Positions 1-12,936 are shown, counted from the first letter of the stretch. The stretch: DNA of 64,000 nucleotides from Adiantum capillus-veneris (GCA_014529385.2 CM043956.1:61594120-61658119); one strand, 5' to 3'. Notes: generated by a model not told the origin, from the letters alone. Program-made: numbers and translations.

Positions 1-250
1 TAGAGTAAACATTGCAATTAGTAGAAAAATCCATTTTCAACAACGTATGGTATTCATGTTTGGTGCCCAAAGAGTAGGAGAAATTCTCGCATCACCAAAC
101 CCTGTCATTCTACCTCTTATTGATTATCATAGGTCATTTGATGTGAATATTTTTATTTTGTTGTAGAATAGATTGCAATTTAGAAAATATTATTGTGTAA
201 ATCTTTTAAAGAAAGAAAAAACAAAAACGCGTCACTTTGAAATCAATTCA

Positions 251-3202
251 ATGGAGAGCCAACGCCAAATGTCTGGATATCCTCTTTTCTTTGGAGAGCC
301 TGGAGAGGATGCAGAATTATTTCTAGCGAATTTCAAGATGTCTTGCCGTATCAAGAGGATAGTAGCTGATCAAGAACGTGTAGAAATGTTTGAGGTGGTC
401 CTTAGGAAAGATGCTAGCACTTGGTTTGACTCTTTGCCTGAGGAAGTTAAAGGGAATTACACGGAAGTTTTGAATCGTTTCAAGAAATACTTCTTTGATC
501 CCCAAAACACTCAGAAATTATGGCAAGACATTGTTTCTCATAAGCAAAAAGACTTAGATGACTACTACTTGTACAAGCAAGAGTTCCTACGTCTTTGGGC
601 TCTATGGATACGAAATGTTGCTAACCCTGGTGATGGTGCAGAATTTCTAAAGAAGGAGAGGTTCATAGCCGGACTCTTTCCTGACCTTAAGGTAAAAGTT
701 GAGGCGGGTGCACCTGCTACTTTTGATGCAGCGGAAACTAGGGCTGCTGAGAAGTATAGGAAACTCAAGTGCTTAAGGGGAGAGGTTCCAATAGAAGGTC
801 TTAGACCCAAAGGTAAGTCACAAGAATCAACATCTAGGGAGCTTCCTGAGGTAACGGTTGAAGTGATTGAGAAGTTAAATGAATCTTTAAGCAGCCTGTC
901 AATTCACCTTGCACAAGCTGTAGGTCCAAAGGGACAAGCAAAGAAGTCAGAAGAGAGAGAGCCACGAACTAGGAGAGTCTTGCAATGTTGGAATTGCGGA
1001 GAGTCTGGACATGGGATGTATAATTGTCCTTGGCCCCGTGGGGAGCCAGGGAGACCTAACTTCAATTACCCAGTGATGAATGTAGGTGAAGGAGCTAGTC
1101 AGCAACCACGGCTTATACAAAGGCCAAATGGAGCAAGACCACCTCCACAAGGAGGGGAAGGAGTTCCACCTTTGCCAGACCCAAACGTGCATGTGGTAGA
1201 GGTGACAAATTCAAGAGAGGTTGACATGGAAGCAAATGGCATTAAGCGTGGCCGAGGGAAAGGTAAGGAGAAAGAAGGAGTTACATCACAAAGTTACTAT
1301 GGACGAGAAAAGAAGGCAAAGGAAACCAAGGAAACCAAGAGGACTCGACGTCGTATCAACCTCCAAGACTTCCCTCTTGGACATGGTATGGCTCCGTACA
1401 ACTTGTTGGAAGACATGAGAGGTAAGGGTCCTGATATTTCATGGCCTCAATTTCTTGCATTATGTCCACAAGTTAGGAGGGATTTAACAAGGGCAGTTAG
1501 CACTAGGAGAAAGGTAAAAGAGAGTGTGCCTGTTGTAAAAATTGCACAAGCTAAAATGAATGAGGACATTACACCGGTGCTAGACTGTTACATCAAAGGA
1601 AGATTGGTTAGGAAAGGTCTAGTGGATGGGGGTGCACAAATTTGCATCATGACAGAGGGACTCATGCAAAGACTAGGCATGCACATCCAGGAGACACCTG
1701 AAATCAAAGTCAAGATGGCAAACAATAGCAAGGCTAGGTGTGTAGGCATTTGTAAAAATGTCTTTGTAGAGGCCTTTGGCATTAAGAAAGCGGTGGATTT
1801 TTATGTTATGTCGACCAAGGGAAGTGGTTATCCATTTATCCTAGGAAGACCATGGCTAATGAAAATGCGAGCTTTGCAGGATTGGGAGAGTGGAAAATTA
1901 ATTTGTAGGAATGACAATCATAAGAAGGTTGTCTTTGACATGAAGGAGCAACGCCAAGAGGAGCTCCATGAAGAATCATCTCAAAGTGAGACGGAAGAAG
2001 GTTGGACCGATAGCACTTCAGAAGAAGAAAGTAGCGGCACCATTACTGAAGAGGAGTCTTCCATCGAAGTCATAGGGGTAAGGTTTAAGCCAAGCAACCA
2101 AGAGACCTCTTGTCAAGGCTTGGAGGAGGTAGGTCCTCAAGAGAACGAAGGTGTTCAAGATGAAGGGATGTTGGAAGGTATGCTATCAACAACACTTACA
2201 AAGGATGAAAGAGAGGAGTTCAAATGTGTGCTAAGGAAGTTTCCTAGGCTTTTTGCTAAAGACTACACCGACGTGCGTGGGGTAGATGTTGTTCAACACA
2301 AGATTGAGTTAAAGCCTGAGGCCACACCTAAAGCTAAGAAGCTACAAAGGCTAGGAGTTATAAAGGAACAGGCTCTACTCAAGGAGGTAAGAAAGCTTCT
2401 AGCAGCAGGTTTCATTTATCCAGTGGAGAATTCAGAGTGGGTCTCTCCTGTTGTTGTCACTCCTAAGAAAAATGGCAAGTGGAGGGTGTGTGTGGATTAC
2501 CGTCCCCTCAATGAGGCAACAAAAAGAGATCACTTTCCCCTCCCATTCCAGGATGAGATACTAAATGAGGTAGCTGGTCATGAGAAGTACACTGTGTGCG
2601 ATGGTTACTCAGGTTACTTTCAAATAGGGATTGCATTGGAGGATCAATTGAAAACAACCTTTATCACTCCTTGGGGTTGTTATGCTTTTAGAGTCATGCC
2701 ATTTGGTCTGACAAATGCTCCTGCAACATTCCAACGTTTCATGAACATGGTGTTTCAAGCATTCTTTGGAAAGTCAATTAGGGTGTTCATTGATGATTTC
2801 TGCATTTATAGCTCAAAATCATTGCATCTACAAAGGGTAGAAGAAGGTTTAAAGAAGCTCTACGACATGGGAGGTCAAATCAACCCCGACAAGTGCCATA
2901 TAGGTGAGGATGAAGTAATCTTGCTTGGTCATAAAGTTTCTTACAAAGGCATTGAAGTGGATCCTTCAAAGGCAAAGGCTCTTATTGAGCTACCATCACC
3001 CAAGAGTCTTAAGGAGGTCATCTCATTCATTCAAAAGGTGAAGTATATGTCACGCTTCATTCACTTAGCCTCGGAGTTACTTCACCCTTTGCAAAAGTTG
3101 ACACAACAAGTAGAATTTGCATGGTCTGATGAGCTTGAAGAGTACTTTTGTAACATTAAAGCCATTTTGTCAGAGCTACCAACACTCATGCCTCCTTGTT
3201 GA
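251..3202 (+). pseudogene. gag-protease-reverse transcriptase part of the Tat-like polyprotein
   Basis: The open frame runs further upstream, but the first ATG is at 251 (MESQRQMSGYPLF), which I take as the gag start. The first 200 residues are a retrotransposon gag domain, followed by a CX2CX4HX4C knuckle (CWNCGESGHGMYNC, near 984-1025). The protease region lies about 1565-1860, with LVDGGAQICIM as the active-site strand (DGG rather than DTG/DSG) and ILGRPWL as the flap-side motif. Reverse transcriptase covers about 2290-2960, with the YRPLN, MPFGLTNAP and VFIDDF motifs. VFIDDF is a variant of the usual YxDD, with both aspartates kept. The frame ends at a TGA (3200-3202) inside the RT-RNase H connection, and the same frame continues downstream, so this is a nonsense mutation and not a natural end. 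Confidence 0.9.
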
Positions 3203-4099
3203 GAGTACACATTCTTTGTTAGCTCTAGTGCTGGGAAAGAAACAATTGGTGCAGTTTTGTTACAACAAGATCCCTATAGTACCAGGATGCGGCCCATCTA
3301 CTTTGCTAGTAGGGTCATGAATGCTTTAGAGAGAGGCTACACGGAGGCAGAACTCATGATGCTTTCTCTCATGTTTGCGATAAGGAAGTTTAGATCCTAC
3401 TTGCTCCCAAAACCTTTTGTAATCCTCACCGCAGAGAATTTGTTCCCTTGGGTGTCATCTCAAATGAATCTTAGTACTAGGATCTCAAAGTGGATTATGG
3501 AGTTGCAAGAGTTTCAATACTCTTTCAAGGTAGAAGATAGTGTGCGTGCACAATTGGCAGGGATTCTCACTTATAGGGTGCATGAAAAGGAGAGTAAGGT
3601 GCCTGAAGTAAAGACCCTACCATTGCCACCACCAAAAAGTATTCCTAATGCTTTTACCGTGTTCTTTGATGGAGCTTTTCGTCGAGCCACAGGAAAAGCA
3701 GGGGGAGGGCTAGTGTTGCTCAACCCAAGTGGAGAGGTGGTCATGAAAGAGAAGTTCAATCTACCAAGTTCAGCTAGCAACAATGAAGCAGAATATGACA
3801 CACTACTTCATGGTTTAAAAATATGCATTGGCCATGGTATACAACGTCTCATGGTAAAAGGGGATGCACTTCTCATTGTGAAGCAGATTTTAGGCATCTG
3901 GGCATGCAAAAATGAAAGACTAAGGGCCAAAGTTCATACCATCCGTAGGCTATTTAATCAATTTGAGGAGGTGCAATTATATCATATTCCTAGGAAACAA
4001 AATGAAGATGCTGATTTACTTGCACAACAAGCCGTTGCATGTGTAAAGAAAGAAGTGCAGGTCATCATGGTGGCGGCTGCTGTGAAGCAACCGAGGTAA
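3203..4099 (+). pseudogene. tandem RNase H domains (retroviral-type plus plant/archaeal-type) of the Tat-like element
   Basis: This continues the frame of the upstream RT after the TGA at 3200. The first RNase H (about 3203-3560) has FFVSSSAGKETIGAVL, then PIYFASR and FVILTAE-like strands. The second RNase H (about 3637-4065) shows FFDGAFR, NNEAEYDTLLHGL, VKGDALLIVKQ and NEDADLLAQ. These supply the four acidic positions expected of the plant 'aRNH' of Tat elements, so the duplicated domain looks catalytically complete at sequence level. The frame ends at TAA 4097-4099, again in frame with the integrase that follows. Confidence 0.85.
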
Positions 4100-4903
4100 C
4101 AGGGATTGGAGTCATTGGCTCCCATCATTGGCTACATTTTGGAGGGTGAGTTTCCACCAAACTTCACAAAAGCTCAGAAGAGGAGACTCATGAAGAAGGC
4201 AAGCATGTATCTCTTCCTAGAAGGCTCCCTCTATCAAAGAGGGAAGGATAAAGTGTGCAGAAGAGTACCAACTATCGCGGAAATTCCAGCCATTCTAAAA
4301 GGTTTGCATGAAGAGGCATGTGGTGGTCATTTTTCCCAAGAATTAACTGTGAAGAAGATTTTTCTTGCGGGGTATGTTTGGCCAAGTTTGCATGTGGATG
4401 TCCAACATTGGTGTAAAAGTTGTCACTATTGTCAGGTAAATGGGAATAGAAGATTGATTTATGGTCCAAGGCAAATTGTGCTTGAAAATGGACCCTTTGA
4501 AAAGTGGGGCATTGATGCTATGGGTCCTCTGCCTAGGACAAAAAATGGTAAACTCTACATTCTAGTGGCTGTAGACTATATGACTAGGTGGATGGAAGCA
4601 CAAAGTGTGGCAAAGGTAAATGAGAGGACAGTGAGCAAATTCATCTACACTCACATTTGTTGTAGATTTGACACACCTTTGGAGATTGTTTCTGATAATG
4701 GTCCAGGGTTTAGAAAGGGATTGCTCACAGAAGTCTGTGAAGAACTTTGCATTCTACATCGTCATAGTACACCCTACTATCCCCAATCAAATGGTTTGGT
4801 AGAAAAAGCTAATGGTGTCATTGCAGGCATCATTAGAAAGATGGTGAAAAACAAGACAAAGTTGTGGGATGACTTCTTGGATGGTGCCTTGTGGGCGTAT
4901 TGA
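4100..4903 (+). pseudogene. integrase zinc-binding and catalytic core of the Tat-like element
   Basis: Same frame as the RNase H region after the TAA at 4097. An HHCC zinc module is visible (LHEEACGGHFSQE, then CKSCHYC, about 4300-4435). The DDE triad follows: WGIDAMGPLP, IVSDNGPGF and PQSNGLVEKANG (about 4500-4815). The reading frame stops at TGA 4901-4903, where the family has a conserved residue after ALWAY and the homologous protein continues (TTYREATEFTPFHLVYG). The stop is therefore a point mutation. Integrase would insert the cDNA; here it cannot be made at full length. Confidence 0.88.
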
Positions 4904-4944
4904 ACCACATATAGGGAAGCCACGGAGTTCACACCATTTCACTT

Positions 4945-4971
4945 GGTCTATGGTCAATGGTCTATGGTCAA
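4945..4971 (+). repeat. 14-bp tandem duplication that shifts the integrase frame
   Basis: GGTCTATGGTCAAT is followed immediately by GGTCTATGGTCAAG. One unit encodes the expected VYGQ of the conserved LVYGQEALQP-type motif. The extra 14 bp moves the frame by two bases, which explains why the next 190 codons lie in a different frame. It looks like a replication-slippage duplication after insertion. Confidence 0.85.
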
Positions 4972-5538
4972 GAGGCTTTACAGCCAATTGAACTAAACAT
5001 TCCAATAATGCGACTTCATGACAAATCAGCACAAGATGATCAAGAAGCATGGATGGATCGACTTCTTACCTTAGCTGAGCTTGAGTGGAAAAGAGAAGCA
5101 GCATACGAGTGCTATAAGAGGAAAGCCACACACACAAAGGAGAAGCTTGACAAGAAACTGAAGGACAAAGGCATCAATGAAGGAGATCTTGTGCTAAGGT
5201 ATGACAATCGACTCGATAATCGTTTTGATGCCAAATTTGAAACAAGATGGCAGGGGCCATACATAGGCAAGAAGGCTTTCAATTCAAGTTACTATCAACT
5301 TATGGACTTGAATGGGAAAGAGCACTCCAGGAAGGTAAACGGCTATCGCTTGAAGCCTTACTTGAGTCGCCTTCTACCAAAGGATCTACCAGAGCAAAAG
5401 GCAACTATCTCATGTAAGTATTGTTCCATGAAGCATGAGTGTAACACAAACCAAAATTCCAAGGGGCCAAACAATGAAGATCTTGTCAAGGACTCTGAAG
5501 CACTCTCTTTGGAAAAGATTCTTTATGATGGTACATGA
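4957..5538 (+). pseudogene. integrase C-terminal part of the Tat-like element
   Basis: This is the continuation of integrase in the shifted frame: YGQEALQPIELNIP, then a basic helix-rich stretch, then KFETRWQGPYIG and HSRKVNGYRLKPYL. The last are typical of the small barrel-like C-terminal integrase domain of plant Ty3 elements. About 60 further low-complexity residues precede the stop. No chromodomain is present, consistent with Tat. It is not an independent gene; its apparent start only reflects the 14-bp duplication just upstream. Confidence 0.8.
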
Positions 5539-5550
5539 ATATACCATCAT

Positions 5551-5563
5551 CCTGGGGGAGGGC
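5551..5563 (+). promoter_or_regulatory. polypurine tract of the Tat-like element
   Basis: CCTGGGGGAGGGC lies 4 bases before TGATAGCCG, the putative start of the 3' LTR. It is the expected plus-strand priming site. Confidence 0.75.
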
Positions 5564-7282
5564 TAATGATAGCCGTTTTTTCGGCTCTTTGTAATTGCCA
5601 TAGTGAGTTGTCTCACCCTATCAAATCACTCAAACACTGTGGTTACCCTCACCCTTTCATTGTATATAGGTGCGTGTGAGTTAGGGGACTTTTCCCATAT
5701 CTCCTTACTGAAATAAAAAACCCTCAATTAGCTAGTCATTGGGTTAGTTGAGCCAAAAAAATAAAATAAATAAATAATATAAGTATATTATGGCCCATGC
5801 GTATGTAAATATTTCTTTGTATATAGGGCCTAAATAAAAGATTTTTTCATAATTATTTTGGTATTTATTTAAATATTTCTACCTAGGTGTGTGTTATTTA
5901 TGCTCTGTACATTGCCTCACCATTACCACAATTTTTCTTACCATTTTTCATACTCTTTATTCAATATAGAAATATTTTCATGTAAGCTTCTCTTAAATTT
6001 GGTTTAACTCCACCCCAACAAAAATCCAAAAAAACTAGTTTTATTTATGTGTATATTTTTTCACTATCGTGATTTTTCCCTTCCTACATCTATTTTGTTT
6101 TTTTTCTAAAAAATTAGAACACCAAAAATATTTATCTTTTTATGGTAGCCTCATAATGAGAGAGATTTCTTTTGACCCCTTTATATTTTTTCCACTTATA
6201 TTATTTATATTTGACATGTACATATTTTTTAGACCCCTCAATATTTGATTTTCTTAGTTGTACTATTCACTTATATCATGATCTCAACAATATCTTCAAT
6301 TATAGACCTACCAAATAAGGTCAAGAATAGGTGGCATGCATACATGCACTATGGAGGGCTCACTCTTGGAGGTATTCAAAAGAATCATCCAAAGAAGGAC
6401 CCCACAAGGACCTTGTGCAGTGGAAAAAAACGATCGGTTTTGCTGAATTTTTAAAGTTCACTTGCTCTCTGAATTTGAAAAGGTAATACAAACAAAAGTT
6501 GTAGCTCGTGGGCTGAACTTTTGCCTCAAATTTTTTCATATTTTTTTGAGCTACGAGCTGTGAGCTATGATTTTATTAGTGGACCCTAGTTTTCCCATGC
6601 TATGCAGCCACACTCTCTCTTCCACTTTATCATTTTCCTCTTTCACACACACTTCTCCACTCATCATCCCCACCTCTCTCACCACTCCTCTCTGCACCCT
6701 ACTCACCTTCTCCTCAACCTTGAAGAATAAGAGAAACCATGGTGAACTCATACCTCCCACACACAATTCCATTCCAAAATTGACCACCTAGTCTCATTTT
6801 TCCTCCTCCAAATTACCCATATCTATCAAAAAAACCACAAAATTCAGCCTCTTCTCTTAAAAGACAGCATCATGGTGGTTGATTACTCAGCTTCAATTAC
6901 CTTGTCTCTCAAGGAAGGTCAAGAGTGGAGAAAAAATGTACCGTCAAAGCTAGTGGACCGTCAACAAGCGTCAAAATTGGTCCTACTCAAGACACTTGGA
7001 GCATCAACCTTGTAAGAAATCCACCTTTTCTTACCTCTTAAGAGTTTTTCTTCCTTATTTGTATCCTACATGGATACTCCCATTGTAAATATCCAATTCC
7101 ATTTGTAAATTAATACTAACTCTACTTACACTAACCCACTATGAAAAGTCCTATCACCTCCATTTCTCTCCTCTCTCTTTGCCCACCAACTTCTTGATAA
7201 TTCCAAGCAAAAGAAATTAGATAAATTGCTGAAAATTTAACCGAACCATGGTTAGAGGAGTAACTCTAGCCTTCAAAATTGC

Positions 7283-7288
7283 TATAAA
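7283..7288 (+). promoter_or_regulatory. TATA box, probable LTR promoter
   Basis: TATAAA within GCTATAAAAGGAGGG, in the right third of the putative LTR. This is the normal position for an LTR U3/R promoter. Confidence 0.5.
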
Positions 7289-7944
7289 AGGAGGGTGTAG
7301 CTAGCACAAAAAAGGGGGGAGAAGAAAGAGCACTATGCTATAGCTTGAGAAGCCAAGCTCAACCTCTTGAGAAGGAGCTCTTGAGTGGAAGCTCATTGGC
7401 ATTAGGCATATGTATGTGTTGTATTAGGGGTGATTAGCAAGAGAACTCTATGCCATTGTAAGAGAGAGTGATCATTAAATTGAGAGTAGGAAATCTATCA
7501 TTTCTCCTACTAGTGTAAGCCCAACATTTGCTGAATCAAGGAGGGTGAATTTGGACTAAGCATGGATACCTTGTCTCCCTTCCAACGTGAAGTCATGGAC
7601 GATAATGATGTGTAAGTGTCTTGGTGTTTTATTTAAGTTCTTGATAGCTTGTCTCCGGGTATTGTTATCAATTTAGCCATAAATCCCACATGCTGTAAGA
7701 GGGCGACAGGGTGGAGAGGACTCCCCTGGCCTTAAGACAGTGATTGGGGTGGCTTTTTTCTTGTGATGTGTTGTGGTGTAATTTACTCTGGCTATGTTGA
7801 ACAAATACTAATCTCACTTTGATTGGTCATGACAGATTTGTAAGAAGGCATTAGTGCAACAAGCACCCCCTTCTCTCTCTTTCTTACATATATATATTTA
7901 TGTTTGCTTGATCATTAACGATACACTTCAAAGCAGCCCGAGCA

Positions 7945-8050
<106 letters not shown>

Positions 8051-8330
8051 TTTTAGTGTGGGAGAGTGTTCCATTGGTGTTAGGGTTAGTGTAAATTCCT
8101 TGCTTGTTTGTGGGTTGCTCTAATGATTCTCCTCTTTTGCGTCCTAGTTCGCTCTTAATTAAACTAGGTGGTGTCCCTTGTGTAGTTGGGATTTGGCTGG
8201 GGGTTTGTTGTTTTGGTTTGTGTTGTGTTGTGCCCCAGCCCCATTGAGTAGCACGGGAGCCTTGAAGGGTGTCTAGAGGTTGCTCTTCTTGTTGCCCGCC
8301 CCGGACCGCTTCAATACTTTTAGGTATAAT

Positions 8331-9370
8331 TGATTATAGATAGTTTTTAGATAGGGTTATGGTGATCACGCTCCGCCATAGCGAGATAGGACCAATCCTT
8401 CACTAACGGTTCATGCCCATGGCTACGTAGTAGCTAAGGCAATGTCCGTTGGTTTTTCCTTATAAGGATTGGAGACCTATCAAAGGTACTCCGCTCCTCT
8501 CGACAAGGGGCAGGGACGTCACAGATCGATTATGGCAGTTGTGCTTAGTATGTCGCAATGCTATCGTGAGATGGCCATTGCCTTGCGACTGCGTGTTACC
8601 ATCCCATGCAAGAGCAGTAATGCATGGCACATTAGCACCAAAGGATGTGCAATATGGCACAAGGAGGGATGCACAATGACGGAATGAAAAGGGCAGAGAT
8701 CTATGCTAAGATGGAAATGGTAAGTGGGGGAAGGGGCATTCAAGGACTATTCCTAAAACTTCTTATTTGTAAAATTTTGACTAAATACCCTTTTTCTATT
8801 CAATCTAAATTTTTTTCCCAATTTCATTTTATAATGTCCTTTTGTAAGTGAAATTGTGTAAAAAAGTTGGAATTAAATCACCCTTTCTCTTGTACTCACA
8901 TTATAATCACATACTTATTAAGTGCCTTCCCCGGTGCAGGTTTTGGGGGATTTGTATTGGAAATTTTGTGACCTCGTATATGGACAAAATCATGTTCTCA
9001 TGATCATTCTTGCATTTCATGGCCCTCGGTTTTGCCAACATCATTTTCCCTACGTTATTTATATTACTAGCTCTCTTTGTGGGCTCATTTTTCATATTTG
9101 AGTTATGTCATGATATATCTTACTACACTAGGTTAATTATTTGTTCACTTCAATGCCTAAGTAATAAAGAATGCACGATACTGTGTTTCTTCCACTTGCC
9201 TCTCTTTCTCATCACTGGTCAAAAGATTTCACTAAAAAAAGTTGGCTTTTTTGTTGGCTGTTGCAGTGCAAGACGATGTGCATAAACACCTCTAGAATTT
9301 GTGAGCTAGATTGTTATTTTTGTTATATTGAATTTTTTGTGTGCGTGTGTGTGTGCGTGTGCGTGTGAAG
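8331..9370. other. no recognisable gene
   Basis: Mixed sequence with short overlapping open frames on both strands and no domain I recognise. It ends in a short GT microsatellite (9337-9366). Part may belong to the LTR to the left. Confidence 0.5.
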
Positions 9371-10835
9371 GTCTTGCTCCATTCTTTGACTTGCTCGGAA
9401 AACCTCACTTGATGAATGGTAACACTCAGGAGGAGTACATCGATGGAGAGCATGAGAAAGCACCAATGTAACCAAAGCAAGCTGCAACTATTGAGTCGAT
9501 AAAAGATTGGAATGATGGAGCTTGGAAGTTCATATATGGGCCTTTTGTGAGTTTGTAGGACACTATGATTGGACATATGAAATATGCTCACACACCTAAT
9601 GAGGCTTGGGACACCATAATGTATTGGATGTGACCAACACAAAGATAAGGAAGTTGCAATTGAAGACTACGTTGAATAGGGTGCAAAAGAATAGCATGTA
9701 TATCAATGAATATATATCATTGAATATAGGGTGCAAAAATATAGCATGTATATCGATGAATATAGTTGAAAATAAAGAACATGTATGAGTCCCTTGCATC
9801 AATTGGTGTTACCATCAATGTTGATGATAAGGTAGAATTATGCTTGCAAGATTTAGGTCCAAAACACAAAAAGTTTAAGATTGGTATCTATCTTTGACAG
9901 AACATTCTTTCATTTATAAATTTAGTGCCCTTGTTGATTGTGGAAGAGAAAGAGATTGAGAAAGATTCCGCTACATAGAGGAGAAATAGTTCTGAACAGG
10001 GAAGAGGAAAAGCACGCAATATAGGTTATGGAGGTGGTCTAGGAAGAGGTTATCACCAAGTGTAGCAATAAAATATTTTTAGAGATAGAACATAGGTAGT
10101 TGAGAAAATTTTGAGGCATAGAGAGCTCAAGAGGTCATGGAAATGTGCAGCATAACAATACAAGTGAACAAGGAAAAGTTGGATGTTGGAGTTGTGGGCG
10201 ACATCGTCACTTTGAACATGATTTTTCATACAGAATACAACAAAATAATTATGCAACCATGAGCAAGAATGTAGATGAGAATGAGAGGCGCTATTTGTGT
10301 TGCATCACGTGTTAATTACTATGTTGTAAATGTGACAAAGTTTGGCGATAATGTATGGTATGTGGATTGAGATGCATCAAATCACATGACCAATCACAGT
10401 GAGTGGTTCAAGGGGATGGGAACTTTGCAGAGTCCTGATTATGTGGAGATTGGAAATGATATTGCACATTTTATTATGCATACATGAAATGTATCATTAC
10501 CTATGATAGGTGGTAAAGTAAAGTACTTGGCTGAGTACTGCATGTACAAAATATTGCAAAGAATTTAGTTTTTGTTGGGCAGATGGTTGAGCAGGGTTTC
10601 CAATTTAGGCTTAGCTTTAATGGTCTCTATGTCAAAGAGGATAAGAAGAAGAGAAAGTTGGTAGCGCACGGAAAGAAAGTGGCCATAATGTTTACTGTAG
10701 ATGCAAATATAGCTAAGGTGAATGCGGTCATCTTTGCACAAAGTGCAAAAATTATTGCATATATAGAAATTTGGCACAAGTGAATTGGTAATGTGAATCT
10801 AGAATGGCCGGAGACAATGAAAACTAAGAGATGGT
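9371..10835 (+). pseudogene. old Ty1/copia remnant 1: gag, protease and pre-integrase pieces
   Basis: Fragments read in several frames with many stops. Gag-like pieces include NEAWDTIMY and KLQLKTTLNRVQKNSMYINEY (9600-9720). A zinc-knuckle-like CWSCGRHRHFEHD lies near 10180-10220. A protease start WYVD-DASNHMTNHSEWF lies at 10350-10410, with the stop TGA falling inside the active-site motif. A pre-integrase piece IEIWHK-IGNVN is at 10765-10800. The order and spacing are those of a copia polyprotein. Coding similarity stops near 10835 and resumes near 12937, so another sequence has been inserted. Confidence 0.75.
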
Positions 10836-12936
10836 TACAATTTTGTGAGGATTTCTATTACCCGAGCAAAAAAAGCGAGCAAAGTAAAATTTTGAGTGAA
10901 GATTACCAAAATTGTGATATTGTACTATCATAAAAGAGATAGAGACAATCACACAAACCATGATTGAGACACCCAGAGAGATGAAAAATCGTGTTATTGC
11001 TACAAAAATTGTTAACATGTCAATGAATAGAGAAAACACATGACCCTTGAAAACAACGAGCTTTCAAAGTCATTCTTTCTCTGCAAGTAAATGTATTTTC
11101 AAGCAATCTTATCACACAATTGCTATTGACCCATAATCTTACAATATGCCCACACAAAAGATGGAAGATGCATTACTTTTAGAAGCTATCCATCCTTCAT
11201 TTCTAAAAACAAGAGGACATTACAAACATCAATAGAAAACACTATCTTGATAGTGTTGCATGGTGTTATTAAAAGAGCACGTATAGAAAACACAAGTTTG
11301 AGTTAGAAACCAAAGGTATATTTGATAATTTTGACTTAAAATGAAACATCCATGTGCCTCATATATCATCCAAGGAAGAGATGTTTGACTTAAAAATGAT
11401 CTAGTTCCGTCCTCAATTATTTACACTCATACAAAGTAATCTATTGAATATTTCTATGCATGACGATATGAAAATTTAATCATCTTGACTATACCATTGT
11501 ATTTAAGATGTCCCAAAACCTCAAAAGTAAATATCCATACGTCTCATTATGAGCACAAAGATGGAGTTTTAAACTCAAAATAAAGTAAAAAGCTTAAAAA
11601 ATGCTTTGCACCGGTTTAAAGTTTTATAGTTGTTATAATTTGGTAATTTTGACCGCACCGTTGCATCAAGAACATTCAAAAAACTTACAAATGATTGTCC
11701 AAATGTCTCATTCTAATACTCAAAGATGGGGTTTTGAACCAAAAAAGATCTCAAAACTGTCTGAAGGGGTCTTGAACTGATGCACGGCCCTTTTGAGCGC
11801 TTTTGAGATGGAATTTCACAATTTTGGCTGTATGGTTGCACTTGGAATGATCCAAACCCTAGAATGGCAATTTTGTATTGGACCATTTTGGATGGAACCA
11901 TGTGGCCAAAATTGTAAGCTTCCATTTTAAAAGTGCTCGAAAGGGTCCTACCTGGTGCGGGACTCTTTCGAGAAGTTTCGAGACCTGTTTTGGTCTGAAA
12001 GCCTGTCTCCAGATATTATAATGACACATATGGGAAATTGTTTGTAGGATTTTAAACCATTTTGGGCGCAACCATGTGCCCAAAATTATGGAATTCCATC
12101 TTAAAGGTGCACAAAAGGGTCCCATGCTTTTCAAGTCCCATGTTGGCGCGGAATTCTTTTGGACAGTTTTGAGACCCTTTTTTGTCCAAAACCCTGTCTC
12201 TACGAGTTGGAATGAGATATATGGGCAATCATTTCTAGGGTTTTTGGGAATTCCAAATGAAATGGTGTGATCAAAATTGTCAAATTTAGACCGGCACAAA
12301 GCCTTCTGGAAGGTTTTCACTTCATAATAAGACAAGGATATTTACTTTTAAGAGTTTTGGGGCATCTCAATGCAATGGCCATTTCTAAGACTTATGGGTA
12401 TTTCAAACACAACAACATATCAAAATTATTAGTATTTATCTTTGTCACCTGGTATTGTGACAATGAAGACTATGATTTTACACAAAATACCTTGCGAGGT
12501 TTCAGGACACATCCAGATTTCTTTCGTTAAGTGTCAAAGAAATGGGTCCGTGGAATATATCAATTATATGAATACCTTAATATTCTATTGTTAATTTATA
12601 GTTCATTAAAAATTGAAGCAAGACACTTTTAAAACGTACTTTGTTACAAATAAGATACCGTATCAAATGTATTTATTGTAGTCTTTACTATCTCGGGAGA
12701 GATGGCTTCTAGGTCATTTTATAAGGGAATCTCATCATGCACATTAGTTAGTATGGTTAGTCTTTCCTCCCCCCAAAGAAAGCTAGATGATCAGGTTTCA
12801 TGTCATGATCCTTCATCTCTTCAATGGAAAAATGAGCATAAAATGTGGAAAGTCATGTTTTTTAAATCAACTTTTTGTCAATTAGACGTATGGCTTACTC
12901 AATATTTTGTTTGCTCAAATTTTTTTTCTTGGGGTT
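10836..12936. other. about 2.1-kb foreign segment splitting copia remnant 1, with degenerate tandem repeats
   Basis: The integrase zone of the copia remnant breaks off near 10835 and resumes near 12937. The DNA between has no domain. Within 11590-12340 a motif recurs about every 180 bp: ACCATG, CCAAAATT, then a TTCCAT and AAAGGTGC-type block (11893-11935 and 12070-12112), plus variants of AAGGGTC and GTTTTGAGACC. I found no clear terminal repeats or target duplication. Short open frames here follow the repeat and are not credible genes. Confidence 0.5.

Larger units (their letters stand above)
1..5566 (+). mobile_element. Ty3/gypsy (Tat-type) retrotransposon, internal region; 5' LTR lies left of the window
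   Basis: Domain order on the plus strand is gag with zinc knuckle, aspartic protease, reverse transcriptase, RNase H, a second plant-type RNase H, then an HHCC/DDE integrase and a basic tail. The extra RNase H between the ordinary RNase H and integrase is the known hallmark of the chromodomain-less Tat lineage (Ogre-like elements). No chromodomain is visible after the integrase. A purine tract and a TG-starting 3' LTR follow at 5567. The polyprotein is broken by three in-frame stops (3200, 4097, 4901) and one frameshift (4945-4971), so this copy is dead. Bases 1-250 are untranslated leader; neither PBS nor 5' LTR is identifiable. Confidence 0.9.

Noticed and set aside
8449-8750. Four overlapping short ORFs
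   Set aside because: Mutually overlapping on both strands with no domain; probably LTR or spacer DNA.
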